Source: Streptomyces scopuliridis RB72 (GTDB lineage Bacteria > Actinomycetota > Actinomycetes > Streptomycetales > Streptomycetaceae). From it: a stretch of 64,000 nt of DNA. A model generated the notes under the pieces. It made no database searches. It saw only the letters and a list, made by a program, of their open reading frames with translations, and was not told the DNA's origin. Positions 16,566 to 25,037 of this stretch are shown here, piece after piece; position 1 is the first letter of the stretch, and every line of letters begins with the position of its first letter. Location: assembly GCF_000718095.1 (NCBI RefSeq), contig NZ_JOEI01000013.1, positions 124,001-188,000 of the forward strand, written 5' to 3'. The translations under genes and the position numbers were made by a program.

Positions 16566-18230
16566 ATGACACCTGTACTTCGCCACGCACCAGCCGGCCC
16601 TCCACCGGGCAGCGCGCATTCCCCCGAGCTCAGAGCCGCCGCCGCGCACCTCGGCCGCCGTCGCCTCCTCACCGGCACCGCTGCCGCCGCCGCGCTCGCC
16701 TTCGCCGTCAATCTGCCGCGGGCGGGTGTCGCGAGCGCCGCCGAGCTGGACGCCAGGAAGATCGCCGAGGACCCGTTCACCCTCGGCGTCGCCTCCGGGG
16801 ACCCGAGCCCCGACAGCGCGCTGCTCTGGACCCGGCTCGCGCCCCGCCCGTACGAGGCCGACGGCGGCCTGCCCGCCAACAGGGTCTCCGTACGGTGGGA
16901 GCTGGCCCATGACGCGGCCTTCAGCCGGATCGCCAAGCGCGGGGAGACCGACGCGCACCCGGAGTTCAACCACAGCGTGCATGTCGAGGTCCCCGGGCTG
17001 GAGTCCGGCCGCGTGTACTACTACCGCTTCCGCACCGGCAGCTGGATCAGCGCGGTCGGCCGCACCCGTACCGCGCCCGCCGCGAGCGCCAGGACGAGTG
17101 CGCTGACGTTCGCCGCCGTCTCCTGCCAGGCGTACCACGACGGCTACTTCACCGCGTACAAGCACCTCGCGGCCGAGGATCTCGATGCGGTCTTCCATCT
17201 CGGCGACTACCTCTACGAGTACGCCGTCAACTCCGCCGGCGGCGCCCGCAACTACCAGGACCGCGAGCTGCCCGCTCACTTCAACCGCGAGACGGTCACG
17301 CTCGACGACTACCGGATGCGGTACGGGCTCTACAAGTCCGACCCGGATCTGCGGGCCGCGCACGCCGCGCACCCCTTCGTCGTCACCTGGGACGACCACG
17401 AGACCGAGAACAACTACGCGGGGGACGTCCCCGAGAACGACGTGCCGCCGCAGGAGTTCCTGCTGCGCCGGGCCTCCGCCTACCGCGCGTACTGGGAGAA
17501 CCAGCCGCTGCGCGCCCCGCAGCGGCCCGACGGACCCGACATGCGGCTCTACCGTCGGCTGCACTTCGGACGGCTCGCGCAGTTCGACATCCTCGACACC
17601 CGCCAGTACCGCGACGACCAGGCGTACGGCGACGGCTGGCAGCTGCCGGGCCCGGAGTCCGAGGACCCGGGGCGCACGATGACCGGCCCGAACCAGGAGC
17701 GGTGGCTGCTGGACGGCTGGAAGAAGTCCAAGGCGACCTGGAACGTCGTACCGCAGCAGGTGACCTTCGCCCGGCGCCGCAATCTGCCGACGGCCGGGTA
17801 CAAGCTGTCGATGGACTCGTGGGACGGCTACCCCGCCTCCCGGCAGCGGCTGCTGAACGGGGTCGAGGCGGCAGGTCTCAAGAACTTCATGGTGCTGACC
17901 GGGGATGTGCACACCGCTTACGCGTACGACCTGAAGAAGGACTGGGACAACCCGGGGTCGCGCACGCTGGGCACCGAGATCGTGGCGACCTCCGTCTCCA
18001 GCGGCAAGGACGGCACGGACCGGCCGTCCAACTGGGCCACGTTCATGGAGGCCAACCCGCACATGAGGTTCTACAACGGGCGGCGCGGATACGTCACGGT
18101 GACGCTCGGCGAGCGGCAGGCGCGGGCGGACTTCAAGACGGTCAAGGTCATCACGACGCCCGGCGCCCCGGTCACGACGGCGGCGTCCTTCGTGACCGAG
18201 GTGGGCAACCCGGGGCTCAGGCCGGTCTGA
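16566..18230 (+). CDS. phoD: Secreted alkaline phosphatase/phosphodiesterase, PhoD family
   Basis: 554 residues, ATG preceded by AGGGGAGG. A twin-arginine signal (GRRRLLTGTAAAAALAFAV) lies at residues 30-50, so the enzyme is exported folded by Tat. A fibronectin-like domain (GVASGDPSPDSALLWTRLAP) precedes the metallophosphatase core: AVSCQAYHDGYFTAYKHLA, VFHLGDYLYEYA, VTWDDHETENNYAG, and GDVHTAYAYDL. It should release phosphate from extracellular phosphoesters or teichoic acid. Such genes are usually PhoP-controlled, but no convincing PHO box was seen in the 234-nt upstream gap. Confidence 0.92.
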   Translation: MTPVLRHAPAGPPPGSAHSPELRAAAAHLGRRRLLTGTAAAAALAFAVNLPRAGVASAAELDARKIAEDPFTLGVASGDPSPDSALLWTRLAPRPYEADGGLPANRVSVRWELAHDAAFSRIAKRGETDAHPEFNHSVHVEVPGLESGRVYYYRFRTGSWISAVGRTRTAPAASARTSALTFAAVSCQAYHDGYFTAYKHLAAEDLDAVFHLGDYLYEYAVNSAGGARNYQDRELPAHFNRETVTLDDYRMRYGLYKSDPDLRAAHAAHPFVVTWDDHETENNYAGDVPENDVPPQEFLLRRASAYRAYWENQPLRAPQRPDGPDMRLYRRLHFGRLAQFDILDTRQYRDDQAYGDGWQLPGPESEDPGRTMTGPNQERWLLDGWKKSKATWNVVPQQVTFARRRNLPTAGYKLSMDSWDGYPASRQRLLNGVEAAGLKNFMVLTGDVHTAYAYDLKKDWDNPGSRTLGTEIVATSVSSGKDGTDRPSNWATFMEANPHMRFYNGRRGYVTVTLGERQARADFKTVKVITTPGAPVTTAASFVTEVGNPGLRPV

Positions 18231-18358
18231 CGGGCTCAGGCCGTCCTGACGGGCTTGGTCGGCCTGACGGGCTCAGGCCGGACTGCCGGGCTTGGTCGGC
18301 CTGACGGGCTCAGGCCGGACTGCCGGAGCTCAGGCCGGACTGCCGGGGCTCAGGCGGC
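18214..18358. repeat. Degenerate 18-19-bp tandem array between convergent genes
   Basis: About eight copies of a unit like GGGCTCAGGCCGGACTGCC, some as GGGCTTGGTCGGCCTGAC, run from the last codons of phoD to the last codons of the oxidoreductase gene. The GGCC-rich units can pair with each other. Confidence 0.85.
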
Positions 18359-19405
18359 TCTGGCGTCGTCCGCGGGGAAGCGGACGCCGATACGGTCCCG
18401 TACCGCGTCGAGCGTCCGCATCACCGCGAGTGTGCCGTCCAGCGGCACCAGCGGGGATTCGGTCGCGCCGGCCCGCAGACAGCGCATCACCTCGGCCGCC
18501 TCGTACTGCAGGCCGTGGAGCGCGCCGTCACCGGTGAACTCCTCGGGCTCCGCACCGGCCCGGTGCAGTACGAACCGTTCCGTCGAGAAGAAACCGGACG
18601 GCACCTCGATCCGGCCCGCCGTGCCCGTCACCGTCGCCGTCACCGGCGTGCGGGCCGTCACCGAGCAGGTCAGCAGCGCCGTCGCCCCGGAGTCCCAGCC
18701 CAGCAGCATCCCCGTGTTGAGATCGACGCCCTCGGGCGAGAGCAGCGCGTCGGCCTGGACGCGGTCGGGCTCGCCCAGCAGCAACTGCGCGAAGGAGACC
18801 GGATAGACGCCGAGATCGAGCAGCGCGCCACCGCCGAGCGCCGGGTCACGCAGCCGGTGGCCGGCGTCGAACGGGCCCTGAAGGCCGAAGTCGGCCTGGA
18901 CGGTACGGATGCTCCCGATCGCACCGTCCCGGACCAGCTCCACCAGCCGCAGGACGACGGGGTTGCAGTACATCCACATGGCTTCCATCAGGAAGAGACC
19001 GCGCTCCCGGGCGAGCGACACCAACTCCCCGGCCTCGCGCGCGTTGAGTGTGAACGCCTTCTCGCACAGCACCGGCTTCCCAGCGGCCAGGGCCAGTCCG
19101 GCGGCGGACCGGTGCGCGGAGTGCGGGGTCGCCACGTAGACGACGTCCACCTCCTCGTCGGCGAGGAGCCCGGACCAGTCGCCGTACGCCCGGGGGATCC
19201 CGAACCGGCCGGCGAACTCCCTCGCGGACGCGTCGCTGCGCGAGGCCACCGCCACCACCTCGGCGTCCGGCAGCTCCCGTACGTCCGTGGTGAACCGCGC
19301 GGCGATCCCGCCCGTCGCCAGCACGCCCCACCGGACGGCTCTCCCCTGCGACATCCCTTGCGACATTTCTTGCGACACCTGCTGTGACATCTGTCCTGTT
19401 GTCAT
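18350..19405 (-). CDS. Gfo/Idh/MocA family oxidoreductase
   Basis: About 351 residues. The Rossmann fold is VRWGVLATGGIAARFTTDV, followed by VVAVASRSDASAREFA, VDVVYVATPHSAH, and the conserved AGKPVLCEKAFTLN with the catalytic-site Lys. The C-terminal substrate domain contains ALGGGALLDLGVYPVSFA. It should oxidise or reduce a sugar-type or dihydrodiol-type substrate with NAD(P). The N-terminal 20 residues are Met-Ser-Gln repeats, so the start is uncertain between 19405 and internal ATGs. The C-terminal codons lie inside the tandem array. Confidence 0.87.
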   Translation of the reverse strand: MTTGQMSQQVSQEMSQGMSQGRAVRWGVLATGGIAARFTTDVRELPDAEVVAVASRSDASAREFAGRFGIPRAYGDWSGLLADEEVDVVYVATPHSAHRSAAGLALAAGKPVLCEKAFTLNAREAGELVSLARERGLFLMEAMWMYCNPVVLRLVELVRDGAIGSIRTVQADFGLQGPFDAGHRLRDPALGGGALLDLGVYPVSFAQLLLGEPDRVQADALLSPEGVDLNTGMLLGWDSGATALLTCSVTARTPVTATVTGTAGRIEVPSGFFSTERFVLHRAGAEPEEFTGDGALHGLQYEAAEVMRCLRAGATESPLVPLDGTLAVMRTLDAVRDRIGVRFPADDARAA

Positions 19406-19471
19406 GGCTGCCCCACATAAAGGTCTCGACCGCTCCCGCTGAGCTGAGAGCATAGGTACGGATTCAACGAC

Positions 19472-20839
19472 ATGGAGACAGGAATGCCGGACGGCGGCCG
19501 AACCACCGAAGGACGTAAAGGACATATACCGCCCGAGCAGCGTCGCTCGGCACCGATTCCGGAACAGCGGCAGGCACCCCAGCAGGCACCCCCGCAGGAC
19601 CAGGTGGCGGGCGCGCGCCGTGCCGGGCTGCTGGTCACCCTCGTACTCGGCGGGCTCACCGCGCTGCCCCCGCTGTCCATGGACATGTACCTCCCGGCCC
19701 TGCCGGAGGTCACCCGCTCGCTGAACTCACCTGCGGCGACGGTGCAGATCACCCTCACCGCCTGTCTGGCGGGCATGGCGCTCGGCCAGATCGTGGTCGG
19801 ACCGATGAGCGACAAGTGGGGGCGGCGCCGGCCGCTGCTGCTCGGCATGATCGTGTACGTACTCGCCACCGCGATCTGCGCGCTCGCGCCCACCACCGAA
19901 CTCCTCATCGGCTTCCGCCTCTTGCAGGGGCTGGCGGGCGCGGCGGGCATCGTGATCGCCCGCGCGGTGGTGCGTGATCTCTACGACGGTGTGGAGATGG
20001 CGCGCTTCTTCTCCACCCTGATGCTGATCTCCGGGGTCGCGCCGGTCATCGCGCCCGTGATCGGCGGCCAGGTGCTGCGCCTCACCGACTGGCGCGGCAT
20101 CTTCGCCGTCCTCACGGTGGTCGGCGTCATCCTCACGCTGGTCGTCTGGAAGTGGCTGCACGAGACGCTGCCGCCGGAGAGGCGGCACAGCGGCGGTACC
20201 GTCGCGGCGCTGCGTACGATGCGCGGGCTGATCGCGGACCGGATCTTCACCGGCTACATGCTCGCGGGCGGTCTGGCCTTCGCCGCGCTGTTCGCGTACG
20301 TCGCGGCCTCGCCGTTCGTGGTGCAGGAGATCTACGGCGCCTCGCCGCAGACCTTCAGCCTGCTCTTCGGCGTCAACTCCATCGGTCTGATCACCGTCGG
20401 CCAGATCAACGGCAAGGTGCTCGTCGGCCGGGTCAGCATGGACCGGGTGCTGGGCTTCGGGCTCCTGGTCATCACCGTCGCGGCGCTGGCCCTGCTGCTG
20501 ATGACCTCCGGGGTGTTCGGTTCCGTGGGGCTCTTCCCGGTCGCGGCGGCGCTGTTCGTGCTGATGTCCGCGATGGGGCTCGCGATGCCCAACACCAACG
20601 CCTCGGCGCTGATGCGGACCCCGCACGCCGCGGGCTCGGCGTCCGCGCTGATCGGTACGTCGTCGTTCCTGATCGGCGCCATCGCCTCGCCGCTGGTGGG
20701 CATCGCGGGCGAGGACACGGCCGTTCCGATGGCGGTCGTGCAGCTGGTGTGCGCGGTCGGCTCGCTCGGCTGCTTCCTCGGTTTCGTACGGCCGTGGCAG
20801 CACCAGCAGCCGAGGGAGCGCCCGGCCGCCGGCGCCTGA
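19472..20839 (+). CDS. MFS multidrug exporter, Bcr/CflA family (12 TM)
   Basis: About 455 residues. Residues 1-48 are hydrophilic and Gln/Pro-rich. Twelve membrane helices follow, with the DHA1 motifs PPLSMDMYLPALPEV in helix 1 (motif D1), GQIVVGPMSDKWGRRRPLL (motif A) and VIARAVVRDLY. The Bcr/CflA subfamily exports drugs and also small sulphur compounds or dipeptides by proton antiport. Start is ATG 19472 or ATG 19484, the latter 4 nt after an AGGA-like site. No regulator gene is adjacent. Confidence 0.9.
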   Translation: METGMPDGGRTTEGRKGHIPPEQRRSAPIPEQRQAPQQAPPQDQVAGARRAGLLVTLVLGGLTALPPLSMDMYLPALPEVTRSLNSPAATVQITLTACLAGMALGQIVVGPMSDKWGRRRPLLLGMIVYVLATAICALAPTTELLIGFRLLQGLAGAAGIVIARAVVRDLYDGVEMARFFSTLMLISGVAPVIAPVIGGQVLRLTDWRGIFAVLTVVGVILTLVVWKWLHETLPPERRHSGGTVAALRTMRGLIADRIFTGYMLAGGLAFAALFAYVAASPFVVQEIYGASPQTFSLLFGVNSIGLITVGQINGKVLVGRVSMDRVLGFGLLVITVAALALLLMTSGVFGSVGLFPVAAALFVLMSAMGLAMPNTNASALMRTPHAAGSASALIGTSSFLIGAIASPLVGIAGEDTAVPMAVVQLVCAVGSLGCFLGFVRPWQHQQPRERPAAGA

Positions 20840-20857
20840 CGGTCGCTTCGCTGCCTG

Positions 20858-20916
20858 CCCGCGCCGGGGCTGGGCCCTCGGCCCTCAGCGCCCTCGGCCC
20901 TCAGCCCCGGCGCGGG
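20858..20916. terminator. Bidirectional terminator between convergent genes
   Basis: Perfect 15-bp arms (CCCGCGCCGGGGCTG / CAGCCCCGGCGCGGG) enclose a 29-nt loop made of CCCTCGGCCCTCAG-type repeats. The right arm includes the last codons of the minus-strand gene. Confidence 0.7.
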
Positions 20917-22412
20917 TAGCCGATCAGATGCGGGCGGTCCTTCGAGTCTGTCCAGCGGAAGAGCCCGACTCCCGACGCCTCCGCGCTGGGCAGCCGGACA
21001 TTGGTGGCCAGGGCCTCGGGCGTCGCGGTCGTGAGGTCCACCATGACCGGGTTGCCGCCGCCCGCCAGCGCGTCCGCCGTGTTGCGGGCGCTCACCGCGC
21101 CGTACGCCGTGCCGTCGTCCGACACGGTGGTCAGGGTCAGCGGCTGGGTGCCGTCCGCCTCCTCGAAGCAGTACGCCTTCTTCGCGTCCAGGTCGAAGGC
21201 GAGCCGCCCGGCGATCAGGAAGCGGCCGTCGGGGGAGGCGATGAGGCGCGGGTCCTCGGCCGGGTTGATCGCCGGCTTACGGCACCGCACCTGCGCCACG
21301 ACCTTGCCGTTCGCCGCGTCGTGCACCGCCCAGACCTCGTGCGTACGAGCGTCCTTGGCAGCTCTTTTCTTCTGCCACTTGGCGAGGATGTAGCCGCTCG
21401 CCATCGAGGCGGGCACACCCGAGGCGGTGTCGGTGTCCTTCGGCGCGCTCTGCCGGCTGAACCAGCCGCCGCGTACCCAGAACTCCTTGGCCCCGCCGAC
21501 CAGCAGCCCCTTCGCGGTGACCCCGTGCACCTCGGTCAGCTTGCGGCACTCCTTGCAGCCCTTGGGGTAGCCGAGCGAGCCGGGCGGGACCTTGACCACA
21601 TCGCCGGTCTCCGGATCGATGACCGCGCTGGTGGCCTTGCCGTCGCTGATCAGAATGGCGGGTCCCGCGGCGCTCACCTTCGGCGCGTCCACCCAGGGGG
21701 TCTCGACCCGCAGGCGGGAGCCGTCGGCCGCGTTGTAGATGTCGAGGGAGACGATGGAGTCGGCGGGGCGCAGCTCGTCCGGGTCGAGTTTCCCGTACGA
21801 CCAGGTGACGAAGTACTCCTGGTCGTCCTTGGCGACGGACAGCAGCCGGGGGAACCGGTCGGGGGTGAACAGCGGCCGCCAGGGCTCCCCGTCCCAGCCG
21901 CGCTCCCCGGTCTCGGGATCGAGCGTCCGCAGCCGGAACCGGTCCGCGCCGGCCCGCTCCAGATAGGCGAGCCGGTTCGTGTCATGGGCGAGGGCGAAGT
22001 CGGGGGAGCCGTCCACGATCTCCCAGCCGCGCGCCGCGTCGTATCCGTCCGGCACGCTGAGCCGCGGCGCCCGGTCCACGACATTCGTGACGGCCTTCTT
22101 GGCCGCGCCGTCGTCCTTCGTCTTGGCGGCCTTGTTCCCGCCGCAGGTGCTGAGCAGGAGCAGCAGCGCCAGCACGATCACCCCGACGACCAGGGTCAGA
22201 CGTACGATCCGCTGCCGTATGGTTCCCTCGCCGCCGCCACGGAAGCGACCGCCGCCACGGAAGCGGCTACCCCCGGGCGAGTAGCCGCCTCCACGCGAGA
22301 AACGGCTCCCGCGAGAGAAACCGCTGCCGCGGGAGAAGCGGCCTACGCGGGAGAAGCGTCCTCCGCTGGGTACGTCGTCCGGTCGGGGCCGGCGCACGAA
22401 CCTCTGTTTCAT
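20901..22412 (-). CDS. Membrane-anchored protein with a propeller-like extracellular domain
   Basis: 503 residues, start after CAGGGGAACC. Residues 1-65 are cytoplasmic and made of Arg/Gly/Ser repeats such as GRFSRGSGFSRGSRFSRG. One membrane helix (LTLVVGVIVLALLLLLSTCG) lies at about 73-92. The large exported domain has blade-like repeats (DFALAHDTNRLAYLERAG, KVSAAGPAILISDGKATSAV, PRLIASPDGRFLIAG), suggesting a PQQ/WD-type propeller. Four Cys occur outside, including CKEC near residue 280. Function not recognised. Confidence 0.78.
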   Translation of the reverse strand: MKQRFVRRPRPDDVPSGGRFSRVGRFSRGSGFSRGSRFSRGGGYSPGGSRFRGGGRFRGGGEGTIRQRIVRLTLVVGVIVLALLLLLSTCGGNKAAKTKDDGAAKKAVTNVVDRAPRLSVPDGYDAARGWEIVDGSPDFALAHDTNRLAYLERAGADRFRLRTLDPETGERGWDGEPWRPLFTPDRFPRLLSVAKDDQEYFVTWSYGKLDPDELRPADSIVSLDIYNAADGSRLRVETPWVDAPKVSAAGPAILISDGKATSAVIDPETGDVVKVPPGSLGYPKGCKECRKLTEVHGVTAKGLLVGGAKEFWVRGGWFSRQSAPKDTDTASGVPASMASGYILAKWQKKRAAKDARTHEVWAVHDAANGKVVAQVRCRKPAINPAEDPRLIASPDGRFLIAGRLAFDLDAKKAYCFEEADGTQPLTLTTVSDDGTAYGAVSARNTADALAGGGNPVMVDLTTATPEALATNVRLPSAEASGVGLFRWTDSKDRPHLIGYPRRG

Positions 22413-22617
22413 GGTTCCCCTGCTGTCTCACGGCTGTCTCACGAGCCGGCTCAAGTGTCCCCCCGTGAGCGCGGCTGCCGGACAAGGAGCGCCAGCGTAG
22501 CAACTGCGCCTGTGCCCACCGCAGTTTGCATGACCGTTATGACTGCCCGCTTCGGGGGGTGAGGTTGCCCGATTCGGCGCGCACGGCCGGGACCGGGCCG
22601 CATGTCAGAATTCGACG

Positions 22618-23712
22618 GTGAACCCCGCCGAGTCCGAGTCCGCCACCGAGTCCGCCACCGAGTCCGCCACCGGGACCGCCACCGGGACCGCCACCGGGAC
22701 CGCCACCGGGACCGCCACCGGGGCCGCCGCCCTCCCCGCCGCCGAAGCGCTGCGCGCCGCGCTCGCCGGAGTGCTCGACGGGCTGCCGCCCAAGCAGGCG
22801 GCAGGGGCCGTCGAGCGGCTGATCGCCAATTACCGGGGCACGACTCCGACCGACGCGCCCGTACTCCGTGACCGCTCCGACGTCGCCGCGTACGCCGCGT
22901 ACCGGATGCCGGCCACCTTCGAGGCGGTACGGGCCGCGCTGGCGGCCCTGGCGGACGCGGCGCCCGGCTGGGCGCCCGGGAGCCATGTCGATGTGGGCGG
23001 CGGTACGGGGGCGGCGGTCTGGGCGGCGGACGCGACGTGGGTGGATCGCCGCGCCACCACGGTCCTGGACTGGGCCGAGCCGGCACTCGCCCTGGGGCGT
23101 GAGCTGGCGGCCTCGGGAGCGCCCGCGCTGCGTGCCACGGACTGGCGCCGGGCCAGGATCGGCGGGGAGCTGAATCTGCCGGAGAGCGACCTCGTCACGG
23201 TCTCGTACGTACTGAAGGAACTCACCGAACGCGACCGCACCGCACTCGTCACGGAAGCGGCGCGGGCCGGGCAGGCCGTGGTGATCGTGGAGCCCGGTAC
23301 GCCCGACGGCTATCTGCGGATCATCGAGGCCCGCGATCAGCTCATCGCGGCGGGCTTCCGCGTCGCCGCCCCCTGCCCCCACGACGGCGCCTGCCCGATC
23401 GAACGGGGCACGGACTGGTGCCACTTCGCGGCCCGGGTCAGCCGCTCCTCCCTGCACCGCCAGGTCAAGGGCGGCTCGCTGCCGTACGAGGACGAGAAGT
23501 TCAGCTATGTCGCGGCGGTGCGGTTCGAGGCGCGCCCGGCGGAGGCCCGGGTGACGCGGAAGCCGCAGATCCGCAAGGGCCAGGTGCTGCTGGACCTGTG
23601 TACGAAGGATGACGGCCTGCGCCGGGAGACGGTCACCAAGCGCCACGGACCGCTCTACCGGGCGGCCAGGGACACGGCGTGGGGCGACGCCTGGCCGCAA
23701 GCGGGTGCCTGA
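22618..23712 (+). CDS. Rsm22-like (METTL17-type) ribosomal small-subunit methyltransferase family protein
   Basis: 364 residues, GTG start. Residues 7-34 are a low-complexity ESAT/GTAT repeat. The Rossmann methyltransferase fold follows, with motif I SHVDVGGGTGAAVWA near 123, then DLVTVSYVLKELTE and VVIVEPGTPDGYL. Cys253, Cys259 and Cys268 (in CPHDGACPIERGTDWCHF) and Cys328 (LDLC) match the four-cysteine cluster of Rsm22/METTL17, where it holds a 4Fe-4S cluster needed for mitoribosome assembly. A role in small-subunit assembly is inferred from that family. Confidence 0.85.
   Translation: MNPAESESATESATESATGTATGTATGTATGTATGAAALPAAEALRAALAGVLDGLPPKQAAGAVERLIANYRGTTPTDAPVLRDRSDVAAYAAYRMPATFEAVRAALAALADAAPGWAPGSHVDVGGGTGAAVWAADATWVDRRATTVLDWAEPALALGRELAASGAPALRATDWRRARIGGELNLPESDLVTVSYVLKELTERDRTALVTEAARAGQAVVIVEPGTPDGYLRIIEARDQLIAAGFRVAAPCPHDGACPIERGTDWCHFAARVSRSSLHRQVKGGSLPYEDEKFSYVAAVRFEARPAEARVTRKPQIRKGQVLLDLCTKDDGLRRETVTKRHGPLYRAARDTAWGDAWPQAGA
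22636..22719 (+). repeat. 12-bp coding minisatellite
   Basis: Three copies of GAGTCCGCCACC followed by four of GGGACCGCCACC code for the ESAT/GTAT repeats at the N-terminus of the Rsm22-like protein. Copy number changes would stay in frame. Confidence 0.95.
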
Positions 23713-23933
23713 GCGGGGCTTGGGTTGCCTCGCGGTGCTCTCCAGTGGAACGCCAGGAAACCCAGGGATGACATGTTCGCCCCAGGCAACTGAAGTGGCT
23801 CTTCGGCACAACCGCCGTTCCTGAAGCGCCGTCTAAGCGTGTGTTCGGAGACAGCAACCGACCACCTCCGGACCGCCGGCGCCGCTGCGCCAGGTGCTTG
23901 ACCACCACCAGTTCCGAGAAGGGACACTTCTGC

Positions 23934-24785
23934 ATGCGTAAGCACGGAATCATCGCCGCCGCCACCCTCGCCCTCGCGTTGAGCGGGGGCGTGTTCATCG
24001 CGCCCGCCGCCCAGGCGGACACATCGGCCGCGACCGGCCCGGCCACTCTCGTCCACGACGACGGCGCGCTCTGGTACAAGGCCGCCGACGGACAGAAGAA
24101 CCGACTGAAGGTCTCCGTGAAGGACATCGACGTCGACCCCTCCGAGTTCGGGTCCGACTACCTCATCACCTTCCGCGACCGGGTCGAGATGGCCATCGAC
24201 GCGTCCGCGAGCGAGTGGGACAGCTGCACGTACCCCTCGGCGACCGATCGCACCGTCGTCCAGTGCACGATCGCCGCCCCTCTCGGCTCCGACGACTCGA
24301 CCACCTACGCGGTCGACCTCGGCGACGGCGACGACACGGCGACGATCACCTCCGACAGCAGCGCGATCGCCGCGATCCACGGCGGCTCGGGCAACGATGT
24401 CCTCAAGGGCACCGGACAGAACCAGTTCAACGGCGGCGACGGCAACGACCGCATCGACGGCGGCAACGGCCTCGGCGCCGACGGCGGCAACGGCGACGAC
24501 ATCCTCACCGGCGCCTGCCAGTACATATGCCGTGGCGGCGCCGGAAACGACTCCGTCACCGGAACCGGCGAGATCAACACCCTGTACGGCGACGACGGCA
24601 ACGACATCCTGCGCGCCGGCGGCGACAACGACGAGGTCTACGGCGGCAGGGGCAACGACACGCTCTACGGCGAAGAAGGCAACGACACGATGTACGGCAA
24701 CAGCGGCGACGACGTGCTGTACGGCGGCCCGGGCAACGACACGCTCTCCGGCGGCCCGGGCAAGAACAAGGTGTACCAGGACTAA
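23934..24785 (+). CDS. Secreted calcium-binding RTX-repeat protein
   Basis: 283 residues, ATG after GAGAAGGGA. A Sec signal peptide (MRKHGIIAAATLALALSGGV) ends near AQA. Residues 30-145 form a beta-rich N-domain. Residues 147-283 hold about ten RTX nonapeptides of the GGxGxDxLx type (GGSGNDVLKG, GGDGNDRIDG, GGRGNDTLYG, GGPGNDTLSG), which bind calcium and fold into a beta-roll. There is no enzymatic domain and no cell-wall anchor, so it is probably an extracellular or spore-surface protein. In Gram-negatives RTX proteins use type I secretion; here a Sec signal is used. Confidence 0.88.
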   Translation: MRKHGIIAAATLALALSGGVFIAPAAQADTSAATGPATLVHDDGALWYKAADGQKNRLKVSVKDIDVDPSEFGSDYLITFRDRVEMAIDASASEWDSCTYPSATDRTVVQCTIAAPLGSDDSTTYAVDLGDGDDTATITSDSSAIAAIHGGSGNDVLKGTGQNQFNGGDGNDRIDGGNGLGADGGNGDDILTGACQYICRGGAGNDSVTGTGEINTLYGDDGNDILRAGGDNDEVYGGRGNDTLYGEEGNDTMYGNSGDDVLYGGPGNDTLSGGPGKNKVYQD

Positions 24786-24806
24786 CCAGGGCCGAGGGCC
24801 GGGCCG

Positions 24807-25037
24807 TCACCCGTGAGGGAGCACCGTCCCCTCACGGGTGCGCCCGGCGAAGGCGATGAAGTCGTTCCAGGCGGTGGGGGTGAGCAGGAGCACGGGCCCG
24901 GTGGGGGTCTTGCTGTCGCGTACGGGGACGATGCCGGAGGGGACGAGGTTGCGGGCGAACTCGACGCACTCGCCTCCCAGGCCGCTGCTGTAGCTGGACT
25001 TTTCCCACTGCGCGTCGGAGAGATCGAATGTGTTCAT
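24807..25037 (-). CDS. DUF397 protein (BldB/WhiJ-associated small partner)
   Basis: 76 residues. The DUF397 core is visible: WEKSSYSSGLGGECVEFARN, VPVRDSKTPTGPVLLLTP, WNDFIAFA. DUF397 proteins are encoded beside XRE regulators in Streptomyces and behave as partners or antagonists in development-linked or toxin-antitoxin-like pairs. The ATG overlaps the TGA of the XRE gene by 4 nt, giving fixed co-expression. Confidence 0.93.
   Translation of the reverse strand: MNTFDLSDAQWEKSSYSSGLGGECVEFARNLVPSGIVPVRDSKTPTGPVLLLTPTAWNDFIAFAGRTREGTVLPHG
24808..24840. terminator. Bidirectional terminator hairpin
   Basis: CACCCGTGAGGG and CCCTCACGGGTG form a perfect 12-bp stem with an 8-nt loop. It overlaps the 3' end of the DUF397 gene and follows the RTX gene, which converges on it. 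Confidence 0.7.

Noticed and set aside
16551..18062. Long minus-strand frame opposite phoD
   Set aside because: The translation is Val/Gly/Arg-rich without motifs, while the plus strand encodes a complete PhoD with Tat signal and metal site.
23713..23933. Possible small RNA or riboswitch in the leader of the RTX gene
   Set aside because: Only a 7-bp inverted repeat (GTTGCCT/AGGCAAC) was seen. No known riboswitch core could be recognised.
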